DNA of 23,660 bases from Betaproteobacteria bacterium (GCA_003105245.1 PQAI01000030.1:8166-31825), one strand, 5' to 3'. Positions 1 to 9,510 are shown, counted from the first letter of the stretch. A program made the numbers and translations. Notes: generated by a model not told the origin, from the letters alone.

Positions 1-6
1 GCCTCG

Positions 7-15
7 TGCTATAAA
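7..15 (+). promoter_or_regulatory. Extended -10 element of the acs promoter
   Basis: The sequence TGCTATAAA is a good extended -10 element (TG, one base, then a TATAAT-like hexamer) near the window start. It would place the transcription start near base 22 and leave an 82-base leader before acs. The -35 region and any activator sites lie outside the window, so control by the LuxR-type regulator encoded downstream cannot be tested here. Confidence 0.45.
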
Positions 16-103
16 ACCTGCCCGCCGCGCGCGACGGCCGCGACACGCCGCCGCACCCCGGCCGGGCCAACACAACGCCGCAAACGAAGGAGGAACAGCG
101 TCC

Positions 104-2074
<1,971 letters not shown>

Positions 2075-2099
2075 CCGCGGCCCCGCCGGCCGGCGTCGC

Positions 2100-2129
2100 A
2101 CGGGACGGGGCCCGCCCCCGTCCCGTTTT
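2100..2129 (+). terminator. Intrinsic terminator after acs
   Basis: An 11-bp perfect stem (arms 2100-2110 and 2116-2126) with a 5-base loop runs directly into a TTTT tract. It sits 26 bases after the acs stop codon. Confidence 0.85.
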
Positions 2130-2180
2130 CGTTTGACGGGCGTCATGCCCGGCCGGCACCCTCGTGGAAGACTTCCCGCC

Positions 2181-4079
2181 ATGAACGAACGCCAGCCCCC
2201 GCCGTTGCTCACCGCCGCCACCGCCGACGTGCTGCGCAAGCACGCGCCGTTCGACGCCATGCGCGAGGCCGACCTCGTGCACCTCGCCGCCGGGCTCAAG
2301 CTGCGCTACTTCGCGAAGGACGCCGTGATCCTCTCCCCGGAGAGCGGGCGCATCGACTCGCTCTTCATCATCCAGCGCGGCGCGGTGCAGGCCGAGGAGC
2401 CCTCGCACGTGTCGATCAACGCGCTGGCGGCCACCCTCACCGACGGCGAGGTCTTTCCCGTGGGCGCCCTCATCGCCGGCCGCGCGACGACGCTGCGCTA
2501 CCGGGCGCTCAGGGACACCTTCTGCTACGTGCTCGACGAGGCCCGCTTCAGGGAGGTGATGGCGAGCAGCCCCGAGTTCCACGCCTTCTGCACGCGCCGG
2601 CTGGCCGCGCTCCTGGCGGCCTCCACGCGCGGCACGCGCGAGGCCTACTCCAACCGCGCCGCCGACGAGCTCACCATGGCCTCGCCGCTCAGGAACGCCA
2701 TCCGCCACGCCCCGGTCACGCTGCCGGAGTCGGCGAGCGTGCGCCAGGTGCTCGAGCTCATGAAGACGAAGCGCATCGGCTCGATCGTGCTCGCCGACGG
2801 CGGCGGGCGCGCCACGGGGATCTTCACGCAGACCGACGTGCTCAACCGCGTGGCGCTCGCCGGGCAGCCGCTGGACCGCCCGGTCTCGGAGGTGATGACG
2901 CGCAATCCCGCCACGCTTTCGGCGGCGAGCGCGCTCTCGGAGGCGGCGCAGCTCATGGCGCGCCGGGGCTTTCGCCACGTGCTCGTGCTCGACGAGGACC
3001 GGCTGATCGGCGTGATCTCCGAGCGCGACCTCTTCGGGCTGCAGAGGCTCTCGATGCAGGGCCTGAGGAAGGACATCGGGCGCGCCGAGAGCGTCGACGC
3101 GCTCGCCTTCGCGGCCCGCGAGGTGCGCGAGCTCGGCACCGCGATGCTGGCCCAGGGCGTGGCCGCGGAGCAGCTCACCCAGTTCGTCTCCGCGCTCAAC
3201 GACGCGGTCACCGAGCGCGCCATCGAGCTCGCGATGCGCGACCACGACGTGGCCGCCACCGGCTTCTGCTGGATGGGGCTGGGCAGCGAGGGCCGGGGCG
3301 AGCAGACGCTCGCCACCGACCAGGACAACGCCATCATCTTCCCCGACCGCGAGGGCGAGGACCGCGAGGCGCTGCGCCAGCGCCTGCTCGCGTTCGCCGA
3401 CCAGGTGAACCGCTCGCTCGACGCCTGCGGCTTCCCGCTGTGCAAGGGCAACATCATGGCGAGGAACCCGGACTGGTGCCTGAGCCTGCAGGAGTGGCAC
3501 GCGCGCTTCGACGACTGGATCCGCAACTCCGACCCGGAAGCGCTCCTCAACGCCTCGATCTTCTTCGACTTCCGCACGCTCCACGGCGACGCCGGCCTCG
3601 TGGAGCAGCTGCGCGAGTTCCTGCTCGCCAACGTGAAGGACCGCCCGGTGTTCCTGCGCCAGATGGCCTCCAACGCCGCGCAGACGCGCCCGCCCCTGGG
3701 GCTCTTCGGCGACATCGTGGGCGGGGAGGGCGGGACCATCGACCTGAAGAAGCAGGCGGCGCGGGTCTTCGTGGACTGCGCGCGCATCCTGTCCCTCTCG
3801 GCCGGCGTGGGAGCCGTCTCGACGGTCGAGCGGCTTCGCCTCACCGGCCCGCGCATCCGCATGAGCGACGACGACGTGGCCGCGGCCATCGACGCCTTCC
3901 ACTTCGTGCAGATGCTGCGCCTGCGCGCCCAGGACAGCCTCGACCGCGGCGCGGGCGCTTCCGAGCCCAACCGCATCGACCCGGACACGCTCAACAGCCT
4001 CGACCGGCGCATCCTGAAGGAGTCCCTGCGCCAGGCGAGGAAGCTGCAGAACCGGGTCGGCCTCGACTACCAGCTCTGA
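2181..4079 (+). CDS. cNMP-binding / CBS-pair / DUF294 nucleotidyltransferase-like protein
   Basis: This is a 632-residue cytoplasmic signalling-type protein. An N-terminal cyclic-nucleotide-binding-like fold (about residues 20-135) is followed by two CBS domains (about 175-290). Next comes a GlnD-like nucleotidyltransferase domain with the intact signature GSEGR (368-372) and acidic pair D380/D382, then the DUF294 substrate-binding C-terminal part. Proteins of this architecture are repeatedly found beside acs and a DnaQ-like exonuclease, but their substrate is unknown; a role in nucleotide- or energy-dependent control of acetate use is inference. The frame is open upstream to a TTG at 2133. 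I chose the ATG at 2181 because GGAAG precedes it at 2166-2170 and the homology-like sequence starts there. The next gene follows within 9 bases. Confidence 0.85.
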   Translation: MNERQPPPLLTAATADVLRKHAPFDAMREADLVHLAAGLKLRYFAKDAVILSPESGRIDSLFIIQRGAVQAEEPSHVSINALAATLTDGEVFPVGALIAGRATTLRYRALRDTFCYVLDEARFREVMASSPEFHAFCTRRLAALLAASTRGTREAYSNRAADELTMASPLRNAIRHAPVTLPESASVRQVLELMKTKRIGSIVLADGGGRATGIFTQTDVLNRVALAGQPLDRPVSEVMTRNPATLSAASALSEAAQLMARRGFRHVLVLDEDRLIGVISERDLFGLQRLSMQGLRKDIGRAESVDALAFAAREVRELGTAMLAQGVAAEQLTQFVSALNDAVTERAIELAMRDHDVAATGFCWMGLGSEGRGEQTLATDQDNAIIFPDREGEDREALRQRLLAFADQVNRSLDACGFPLCKGNIMARNPDWCLSLQEWHARFDDWIRNSDPEALLNASIFFDFRTLHGDAGLVEQLREFLLANVKDRPVFLRQMASNAAQTRPPLGLFGDIVGGEGGTIDLKKQAARVFVDCARILSLSAGVGAVSTVERLRLTGPRIRMSDDDVAAAIDAFHFVQMLRLRAQDSLDRGAGASEPNRIDPDTLNSLDRRILKESLRQARKLQNRVGLDYQL

Positions 4080-4087
4080 GGGCGGCG

Positions 4088-4789
4088 GTGCTCCCGTCCT
4101 TCTGGCCCTTCCGCCGCGCCCCCCGACTCCCGGAGGAGGTCGCCGAGCTCGTCGCGCGCTGGCGCCGCCTTGCCGAGTACGACCGCGGCCGCCCGGCAGC
4201 CAAGGGGCGCTGGGTGGTCGTGGACGTCGAGTCGAGCGGCCTGGACGCGGTGAACGACCGCCTCATCGCCGTGGGCGCGCTGGCGGTGGTCGACGGCGCG
4301 GTCGACCTCGCCGACAGCTTCGAGGTGATCCTGCGCCAGGAGGCGCCCAGCGACGACGAGAACATCGAGGTCCACGGCATCGGGGGGACGGAGCAGACCG
4401 AGGGCGAGGACCCCGCCACGGCGCTGGCCGCCTTCCTCGACTTCGTGGGCAAGGACCCGCTCGTGGCCTTCCACGCCCCCTTCGACGCGACGATGCTGCG
4501 CCGCGCCATCGACGCGCACCTGGGCGTGGCCTTCAAGCGCCCCTGGCTGGACCTCGCCGACGTGGCGCCGCTCGCCTGGCCCCGGTACGCGAGCCGGCTC
4601 ACGGGGCTGGACGACTGGCTCGAGGCGTTCTCGATCCCCGTGGCGTTCCGCCACCGGGCGATCGCCGACTGCCTCGCGACCGCGCAGCTGATGCTGCTCG
4701 TCCTGCCGCAGGCGCCGGCGATGGGGGCGGCGAGCGCCGGCGAGCTCGTGGCGCTTTCGGAGGGCAACCGCTGGCTCTCGCAGGGCTAG
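4088..4789 (+). CDS. DnaQ-like 3'-5' exonuclease (DEDD family)
   Basis: A 233-residue protein with the three exonuclease motifs of the DnaQ/epsilon superfamily. ExoI is VVVDVESSGLD with metal ligands D46 and E48, ExoII is HAPFDATML, and ExoIII is HRAIADCLAT with the HxxxxD spacing of the DEDDh type. It should degrade single-stranded DNA or RNA 3' ends using two metal ions. There is no N-terminal ATG. The GTG at 4088 is preferred because a GAGGG ribosome binding site overlaps the stop of the upstream DUF294 gene, so the two are probably translationally coupled. Its place between acs and the sensor kinase suggests a conserved but unexplained link with the DUF294 protein. It is not the replicative DnaQ subunit, judging by this context. 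Confidence 0.85.
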   Translation: MLPSFWPFRRAPRLPEEVAELVARWRRLAEYDRGRPAAKGRWVVVDVESSGLDAVNDRLIAVGALAVVDGAVDLADSFEVILRQEAPSDDENIEVHGIGGTEQTEGEDPATALAAFLDFVGKDPLVAFHAPFDATMLRRAIDAHLGVAFKRPWLDLADVAPLAWPRYASRLTGLDDWLEAFSIPVAFRHRAIADCLATAQLMLLVLPQAPAMGAASAGELVALSEGNRWLSQG

Positions 4790-4796
4790 CGCTCGA

Positions 4797-4826
4797 TTGA
4801 CAAGGCGCGGCCCCGGGCACTCTACT
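4797..4826 (+). promoter_or_regulatory. Sigma-70 promoter for the sensor operon
   Basis: A perfect -35 box TTGACA (4797-4802) is followed after 18 bases by TCTACT (4821-4826), a 4/6 match to the -10 consensus. It lies just after the exonuclease stop and ahead of the small membrane protein, kinase and regulators. A short hairpin (CGGCCT 4842-4847 with AGGCCG 4851-4856) would fall in the 5' leader. Confidence 0.55.
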
Positions 4827-4885
4827 AGCGGCGAGCGCGGGCGGCCTGCGAGGCCGGCCGCGCCGCCGCCCGCACCGAGGAGACC

Positions 4886-5083
4886 ATGAGAAAGCCGAGC
4901 CTTCGCGCCTACCGCATCGCGTCGCTGTTCCTGCTCGCGTGCCTCCTCTTCAACTACCCGGTCCTCGCGCTCTTCAACGTCGGCGCCACGGCCGGCGGGG
5001 TGCCGGTCCTCTACGTCTACCTCTTCGCGGCCTGGGGTGTGGTCATCGCGCTCGCGGCGGTGGTGATCGAGGGCGGGAGCTAG
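4886..5083 (+). CDS. Small two-helix membrane protein ahead of the SLC5-type kinase
   Basis: A 65-residue protein with a basic N-terminus and two predicted transmembrane helices (about residues 11-30 and 40-61), ending in a short acidic tail. A GAGGAGA ribosome binding site (4877-4883) precedes the ATG. The gene is the first of the sensor operon and ends 10 bases before the kinase start. I do not recognise a named family with certainty. Its layout and several positions (P-x-x-A-x-F after helix 1, G-x-P before helix 2) resemble the DUF4212 small subunit encoded at 9244. I infer that it may be an accessory subunit for the sodium-symporter-like domain of the kinase. Coding is supported by the ribosome binding site, composition and tight spacing. 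Confidence 0.75.
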   Translation: MRKPSLRAYRIASLFLLACLLFNYPVLALFNVGATAGGVPVLYVYLFAAWGVVIALAAVVIEGGS

Positions 5084-5093
5084 GGCGCGCGCC

Positions 5094-7859
5094 GTGCTGC
5101 AGGGCTGGATCATCGTCGCGGCGTCGTTCGCCTACATCGGCCTGCTCTTCGCGATCGCCTGGTTCGCGGACCGGCGCGCGGCACGGGGCCAGTCCGTCGT
5201 CTCGAACGCCTGGGTCTACAGCCTCTCGCTCGCCGTGTACGCGACGGCGTGGACCTTCTACGGCAGCGTCGGCCGCGCGGCCACCGACGGGGTGGGGTTC
5301 CTGCCGATCTACATCGGACCCACGCTCACGATGCTGCTGGGGTGGTTCGTCCTCAGGAAGATGGTGCGCATCGCGCGCCTGAACCGCACGACCTCGCTCG
5401 CCGACTTCGTGGCCTCGCGCTACGGCAAGAGCGCGCTCATCGGCGGGCTGGTCACCGTGATCGCGGTCATCGGGATCCTGCCCTACATCTCGCTGCAGCT
5501 GAAGGCGGTCTCCACGAGCTTCCAGATCCTGCTCGGCTATCCCGAGGTCGCCATGCCGCCGCCGGCGGGCTCGATGGTGGTGATGCAGGACACCGCGTTC
5601 TACGTGGCGCTCTTCATGGCGCTCTTCGCGATCGCCTTCGGCACGCGCCAGCTCGACGCGGCCGAGCGCCACGAGGGCATGGTGGCCGCCATCGCCTTCG
5701 AGTCGCTGGTGAAGCTCGTGGCCTTCCTGGCCGTGGGCATCTACGTCGCCTACTTCATGTACGACGGCCTGGGCGACATCTTCGCCCGGGCGTCGGGCCG
5801 GCCGGACCTGGAGGTCCTGATGGCGCCCCTGGGCGGAGCGGCGGGAAGCTACGCCAACTGGGTCTGGCTCACGGTCCTGTCGATGTTCGCGATCGTGTTC
5901 CTGCCGCGCCAGTTCCAGGTGGCGGTGATCGAGAACACGGACGAGCGTCACCTGCGGCGCGCCGCGTGGCTCTTCCCGCTGTACATGCTCGCCATCAACG
6001 TCTTCGTGCTGCCCATCGCCTTCGGCGGCGCGCTGCACTTCCCGCCGGGCACCGTGGACGCCGACACCTTCGTGCTGACGCTGCCGATGACGCAGAAGGC
6101 CGAGGGACTCGCGCTCTTCGTCTTCATCGGGGGGCTCTCGGCGGCCACCGGCATGGTGATCGTGGAGACCGTCGCGCTCTCCACGATGATCTGCAACGAC
6201 CTCGTGATGCCCCTGCTGCTGCGCATCCGGGCCTTCCGCCTGAGCGAGCAGCGCGACCTCTCGAGCCTGCTGCTCGACATCCGGCGCGCCGCGATCATCG
6301 CGCTCCTCATGGGGGGCTACTTCTACTACCTGCTGGCGGGGGAGGCCTACGCCCTCGTCTCCATCGGCCTCATCTCCTTCGCCGCCGCGGCGCAGTTCGC
6401 CCCGGCGGTCATCGGCGGCCTGTACTGGCGCGGCGGCAACCGCACCGGGGCGCTGGCGGGCCTGCTGGCGGGCTTCTCGGTCTGGATCTACACGCTGCTC
6501 ATGCCCGCCTTCGCCCGGTCGGGGTGGCTGGGGGTGGAATTCGTCGAGCGCGGGCCCTTCGGCGTGGAGCTCCTGCGGCCGCACCAGCTCTTCGGGCTGG
6601 CCGGCCTGGACCCCATCACCCACGCGATGATCTGGAGCATGATCGCCAACGTCGGCGCCTACGTGCTGGGGTCCGTGATCCGGCGCCAGAGCGCGGCCGA
6701 GCATGCCCAGGCCACCCTCTTCGTGGACGTCTACCAGCAGACGGGCGAGCCCGGGTCGTCGTGGCGGGGGGCCACCTCCGCCTCGGCGCTGCAGACGCTG
6801 GTGGGCCGCTTCCTGGGTCCCGCCCGGGCCGTCGAGCTCTTCACGGCCTACGCCCGCCTGCGGGGCGCGCGCAGCGTCGACGAGCTCGAGGGCGACCGCG
6901 ACCTCGTGCGCTTCGCCGAGCTGCAGCTGGCGGGGACGATCGGCGCGGCCTCGGCGCGCACGATGGTGGCCACCGTGGCCCAGGAGGAGCCCCTGGGCCT
7001 CGAGGAGGTGATGACCATCATCGACGAGGCCTCGCAGGTGATCGCCTACAGCCACCGCCTCGAGGAGAAGCAGCAGGAGCTCGAGGAGGCCACCCGCGAG
7101 CTCAAGGCCGCCAACGAGCGGCTGAAGGAGCTCGACCGGCTCAAGGACGACTTCATCTCCACCGTGACGCACGAGCTGCGCACGCCGCTCACCTCCATCC
7201 GCGCCTTCTCCGAGATCCTGCACGACAATCCCGACCTCGATCCCGGCGAGCGCCAGCGCTTCCTCGCGCTGGTGATCCGCGAGTCCGAGCGCCTGACGCG
7301 CCTCATCAACCAGGTCCTCGACCTGGCCAAGATCGAGTCGGGGCTGGCGGAATGGCGCACGGCCGAGCTCGACCTGCGCGAGATCGTCCTCGAGGCCATC
7401 CACGCGACCAGCGCCATCTTCAAGTCGCGCGGCGTGACGGTCGAGGCGCGGCTCGCGCCGGCGGTGGCGCCGGTGATGGCCGACCGCGACCGCCTCATGC
7501 AGGTGCTGCTGAACCTCCTGTCGAACGCGGCCAAGTTCTGCACGCCGGGCACGGGACGCGTGGAGGTGCGCCTGGAGGGCCACGCCGGCGGCGTGCGCGT
7601 CGACGTGGAGGACAACGGCGTGGGCATCTCGCGCGAGAACCAGGCGCTCATCTTCGAGAAGTTCCGCCAGGTGGGCGACACGCTCACCGAGAAGCCCGCG
7701 GGAACGGGCCTGGGGCTCGCGATCTGCCGGCGTATCGTCGGCCACTTCGGCGGGCGCCTGTGGGTGGAGAGCGAGCCGGGCCGCGGCTCCGTGTTCTCCT
7801 TCGACCTGCCCGCCGCGGCGGCCGCCGGCGGGGCCGGCCGGCTGGTGGCCAACGCCTGA
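5094..7859 (+). CDS. SLC5 transporter-fused sensor histidine kinase (CrbS/MxtR type)
   Basis: A 921-residue integral membrane sensor kinase. Residues 1 to about 530 form a sodium:solute symporter (SLC5)-like domain with about a dozen hydrophobic helices. Residues about 560-640 match the STAC linker domain typical of such fusions, followed by a Glu/Lys/Leu-rich coiled coil (about 645-685). The kinase core has the HELRTP box with phospho-acceptor H693, an N box near residue 806 (NLLSNAAKF), a G1 box DNGVG at 840 and a G2 box GTGLGL at 870. Characterised relatives, CrbS in Vibrio and MxtR in Pseudomonas, control acs and acetate use. Unlike those hybrid forms, I see no PAS domain and no C-terminal receiver; a separate receiver gene follows 11 bases later. 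The start is GTG at 5094. Whether it also transports substrate cannot be told. Confidence 0.9.
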   Translation: MLQGWIIVAASFAYIGLLFAIAWFADRRAARGQSVVSNAWVYSLSLAVYATAWTFYGSVGRAATDGVGFLPIYIGPTLTMLLGWFVLRKMVRIARLNRTTSLADFVASRYGKSALIGGLVTVIAVIGILPYISLQLKAVSTSFQILLGYPEVAMPPPAGSMVVMQDTAFYVALFMALFAIAFGTRQLDAAERHEGMVAAIAFESLVKLVAFLAVGIYVAYFMYDGLGDIFARASGRPDLEVLMAPLGGAAGSYANWVWLTVLSMFAIVFLPRQFQVAVIENTDERHLRRAAWLFPLYMLAINVFVLPIAFGGALHFPPGTVDADTFVLTLPMTQKAEGLALFVFIGGLSAATGMVIVETVALSTMICNDLVMPLLLRIRAFRLSEQRDLSSLLLDIRRAAIIALLMGGYFYYLLAGEAYALVSIGLISFAAAAQFAPAVIGGLYWRGGNRTGALAGLLAGFSVWIYTLLMPAFARSGWLGVEFVERGPFGVELLRPHQLFGLAGLDPITHAMIWSMIANVGAYVLGSVIRRQSAAEHAQATLFVDVYQQTGEPGSSWRGATSASALQTLVGRFLGPARAVELFTAYARLRGARSVDELEGDRDLVRFAELQLAGTIGAASARTMVATVAQEEPLGLEEVMTIIDEASQVIAYSHRLEEKQQELEEATRELKAANERLKELDRLKDDFISTVTHELRTPLTSIRAFSEILHDNPDLDPGERQRFLALVIRESERLTRLINQVLDLAKIESGLAEWRTAELDLREIVLEAIHATSAIFKSRGVTVEARLAPAVAPVMADRDRLMQVLLNLLSNAAKFCTPGTGRVEVRLEGHAGGVRVDVEDNGVGISRENQALIFEKFRQVGDTLTEKPAGTGLGLAICRRIVGHFGGRLWVESEPGRGSVFSFDLPAAAAAGGAGRLVANA

Positions 7860-7870
7860 GGCGCGAACCC

Positions 7871-8284
7871 GTGGCCAAGCGAGTCCTCATCGCCGAAGAC
7901 GAGCCCAGCATCCTGGCCTCGCTCGAGTTCCTGATGCGCCGGGCCGGCTACGAGACGAGGAACGCCGCCGACGGCGAGGAGGCGCTGCAGCTCCTGCCCG
8001 TGTTCCGGCCGCACCTCGTGCTCCTCGACATCATGCTCCCGCGGCGCAGCGGACTGGACGTCTGCCGCGAGATCCGCGCCGACGCCTCGCTCTCCGGAAC
8101 GCGCGTGCTCATGCTCACCGCCAAGGGGGGCAACCGCGACCACGAGCGCGGCCTCGAGGCGGGCGCCGACGACTACGTGACCAAGCCCTTCTCCACGCAG
8201 GACCTGGTGGCGCGCGCCCAGGCGCTGCTGGCCGACCCCGTCCTGCGCCTCGCGCCCGGCGCCATCCCCCGGCAGGACCCATGA
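7871..8284 (+). CDS. Stand-alone response regulator receiver
   Basis: A 137-residue protein consisting of one receiver domain: acidic pocket E9/D10, phospho-acceptor D53, conserved T83 and K105 (KPF). A short proline-containing tail follows, with no output domain. The start is GTG at 7871. Its stop overlaps the ATG of the LuxR regulator by 4 bases (ATGA), so the two are translationally coupled. It occupies the place where hybrid CrbS-type kinases carry a fused receiver. It may act as a phosphate sink or diverting partner, or as a single-domain regulator of protein targets. No HPt domain is encoded nearby, so a classic multistep relay to the LuxR regulator is not obvious. Confidence 0.9.
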   Translation: MAKRVLIAEDEPSILASLEFLMRRAGYETRNAADGEEALQLLPVFRPHLVLLDIMLPRRSGLDVCREIRADASLSGTRVLMLTAKGGNRDHERGLEAGADDYVTKPFSTQDLVARAQALLADPVLRLAPGAIPRQDP

Positions 8285-8961
8285 GCTCCCCCCCGCCCGG
8301 CCCGATCCCGCAGGAGCCCACCGTCTACGTGATCGACGACGACGAGTCGATCCGGGAGCTCCTCGTCTGGCTCATGAAGAGGAACGCCATCCGGGCGGAG
8401 GCGTTTCCCAACGCGAAGAGCTTCCTCAAGGCCTACCGCCCCGGGGTGCCCGGCTGCCTCGTCCTGGACCTCTACATGCCGGGCATGAGCGGCCTCGACC
8501 TGCAGCAGTACCTCAAGGAGGCGGGCATCGAGATGCCGGTGATCTTCCTGTCGGGCCGGGCGGACGTGCCCAAGGCCGTGGCCGCGGTGAAGAGCGGCGC
8601 CATCGACTTCATCGAGAAGCCCTTCGACTACCGCAAGATCGTGGAGCTGGTCCGCGAGTGCATCCGGCGCGACGCCGCCTCCCGGGCCGGCCGCGAGGAG
8701 GCGAGGCAGCGGGCCGGGCGGCTGGCCACCCTCACCCAGCGCGAGCGCGAGGTCCTCGACCGCGTGATCGCCGGCAAGGTGAACCGCGTGATCGCCGAGG
8801 AGATGCAGATCTCCATCAAGACCGTGGAGGCGCACCGCGCCCGGATCATGGAGAAGCTGGCAGTGGACTCCGTGGCCGAGCTCGTCCAGGCGACCCTGGG
8901 GGCGAAGGCCCCGGAGCGCCCCGGCGGGGGAGGGGGGGCGGGCGGCGCCGCGGCAGGGTAG
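8281..8961 (+). CDS. LuxR/FixJ-family response regulator (CrbR/ErdR type)
   Basis: A 226-residue DNA-binding response regulator. The receiver (about residues 14-130) has acidic residues D19-D21, phospho-acceptor D63, S91 and K113. The C-terminal LuxR-type helix-turn-helix (about 150-215) begins with LTQREREVLDRV and has the recognition segment SIKTVEAHRARIMEKL. The C-terminal end is Gly/Ala-rich. It shares a 4-base overlap with the preceding receiver gene. By analogy with CrbR and ErdR it should activate acs and the acetate symporter when phosphorylated by the SLC5-type kinase. The region directly downstream (8962-9243) is the likely place for one of its binding sites. Confidence 0.9.
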   Translation: MSSPPPGPIPQEPTVYVIDDDESIRELLVWLMKRNAIRAEAFPNAKSFLKAYRPGVPGCLVLDLYMPGMSGLDLQQYLKEAGIEMPVIFLSGRADVPKAVAAVKSGAIDFIEKPFDYRKIVELVRECIRRDAASRAGREEARQRAGRLATLTQREREVLDRVIAGKVNRVIAEEMQISIKTVEAHRARIMEKLAVDSVAELVQATLGAKAPERPGGGGGAGGAAAG

Positions 8962-9243
8962 GGTTAACCCCTATTGCCCAAGGGTGGACAGGCGCATTAG
9001 CATCCGGCACGTTAAGGAGGAGGGCCACCCAACAAGAACAATCGGCCGCGCCCGACCGATCCCCGTCAAGAGGGAGGGTTGGGCGCAAGGCGCCGAGACG
9101 GGTCGCGGTGGCGTCCGCCGTTCCTCCCTATCCGATTCGCCCGCGACCCGCGCCGAGAAGGTGCCCGCAGACGGCGCCCCGGCACTCGACCGGCCCGGAC
9201 GGAGATTCCGTTCCGAGGACAACGATCCAATAGGAGGAACGCG
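8962..9243 (+). promoter_or_regulatory. Control region and leader of the symporter operon
   Basis: This 282-base gap is not convincingly coding. It begins with the perfect 10-bp palindrome GGGTTAACCC (8961-8970) and a weak promoter-like pair, TTGCCC (8974-8979) and TAGCAT (8998-9003), spaced 18 bases apart. The weak boxes would suit an activator-dependent promoter, and the palindrome is a candidate regulator site; both are inference. A strong ribosome-binding-like run AAGGAGGAGG (9014-9023) is followed by no start codon at useful spacing. The inverted repeat at 9091-9158 lies in the same leader. Confidence 0.4.
9091..9158. repeat. 10-bp inverted repeat flanked by 8-bp direct repeats
   Basis: CGGGTCGCGG (9099-9108) and its exact reverse complement CCGCGACCCG (9141-9150) are separated by 32 bases. 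Each arm is bordered on its outside by the identical octamer CGCCGAGA (9091-9098 and 9151-9158). The layout is that of a very small element with terminal inverted repeats and a target duplication, or a long-loop hairpin in the symporter mRNA leader. Confidence 0.6.
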
Positions 9244-9510
9244 ATGCAGCTGACCCAGACCCACATCGACTACTGGCAAAAGAACCTGAGGCTCACGGCG
9301 GTACTGCTGGCCATCTGGTTCGTCGCCACCTTCGTCCTCGCCTGGTACGCGATCCCGCTCGCCGAGTTCAAGATGTTCGGCTGGCCGTTCTCGTTCTACA
9401 TGGCGGCGCAGGGCTCACTCATCATCTACGTGCTCATCATCGGCTACTACGCCATCGCGATGAGGAAGTCCGACATCGAGCACGGCGTGCACGAAGGGGA
9501 GGAAGACTGA
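9244..9510 (+). CDS. DUF4212 sodium/substrate symporter small subunit
   Basis: An 88-residue membrane protein of the DUF4212 family, which accompanies VC_2705-type sodium:solute symporters. It has a short amphipathic N-terminus (WQKNLR), two transmembrane helices (about residues 16-36 and 49-72) and a charged C-terminal tail rich in Asp, Glu and His. The ATG at 9244 is set by a strong ribosome binding site TAGGAGGAA (9231-9239). Its stop codon shares one base with the start of the large subunit (TGATG), so production of the two is coupled. The family is thought to be a partner subunit of the transporter; its exact job is not established. Confidence 0.9.
   Translation: MQLTQTHIDYWQKNLRLTAVLLAIWFVATFVLAWYAIPLAEFKMFGWPFSFYMAAQGSLIIYVLIIGYYAIAMRKSDIEHGVHEGEED

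Noticed and set aside
2133..2180. Upstream TTG start for the DUF294 protein
   Set aside because: It adds 16 residues unlike the family, while the ATG at 2181 has a ribosome binding site at suitable distance.
8984..9253. 89-codon plus-strand frame starting at GTG in the symporter control region
   Set aside because: No ribosome binding site, Arg-rich with no domain-like pattern, and it runs into the DUF4212 gene in another frame; best explained as chance in GC-rich DNA.
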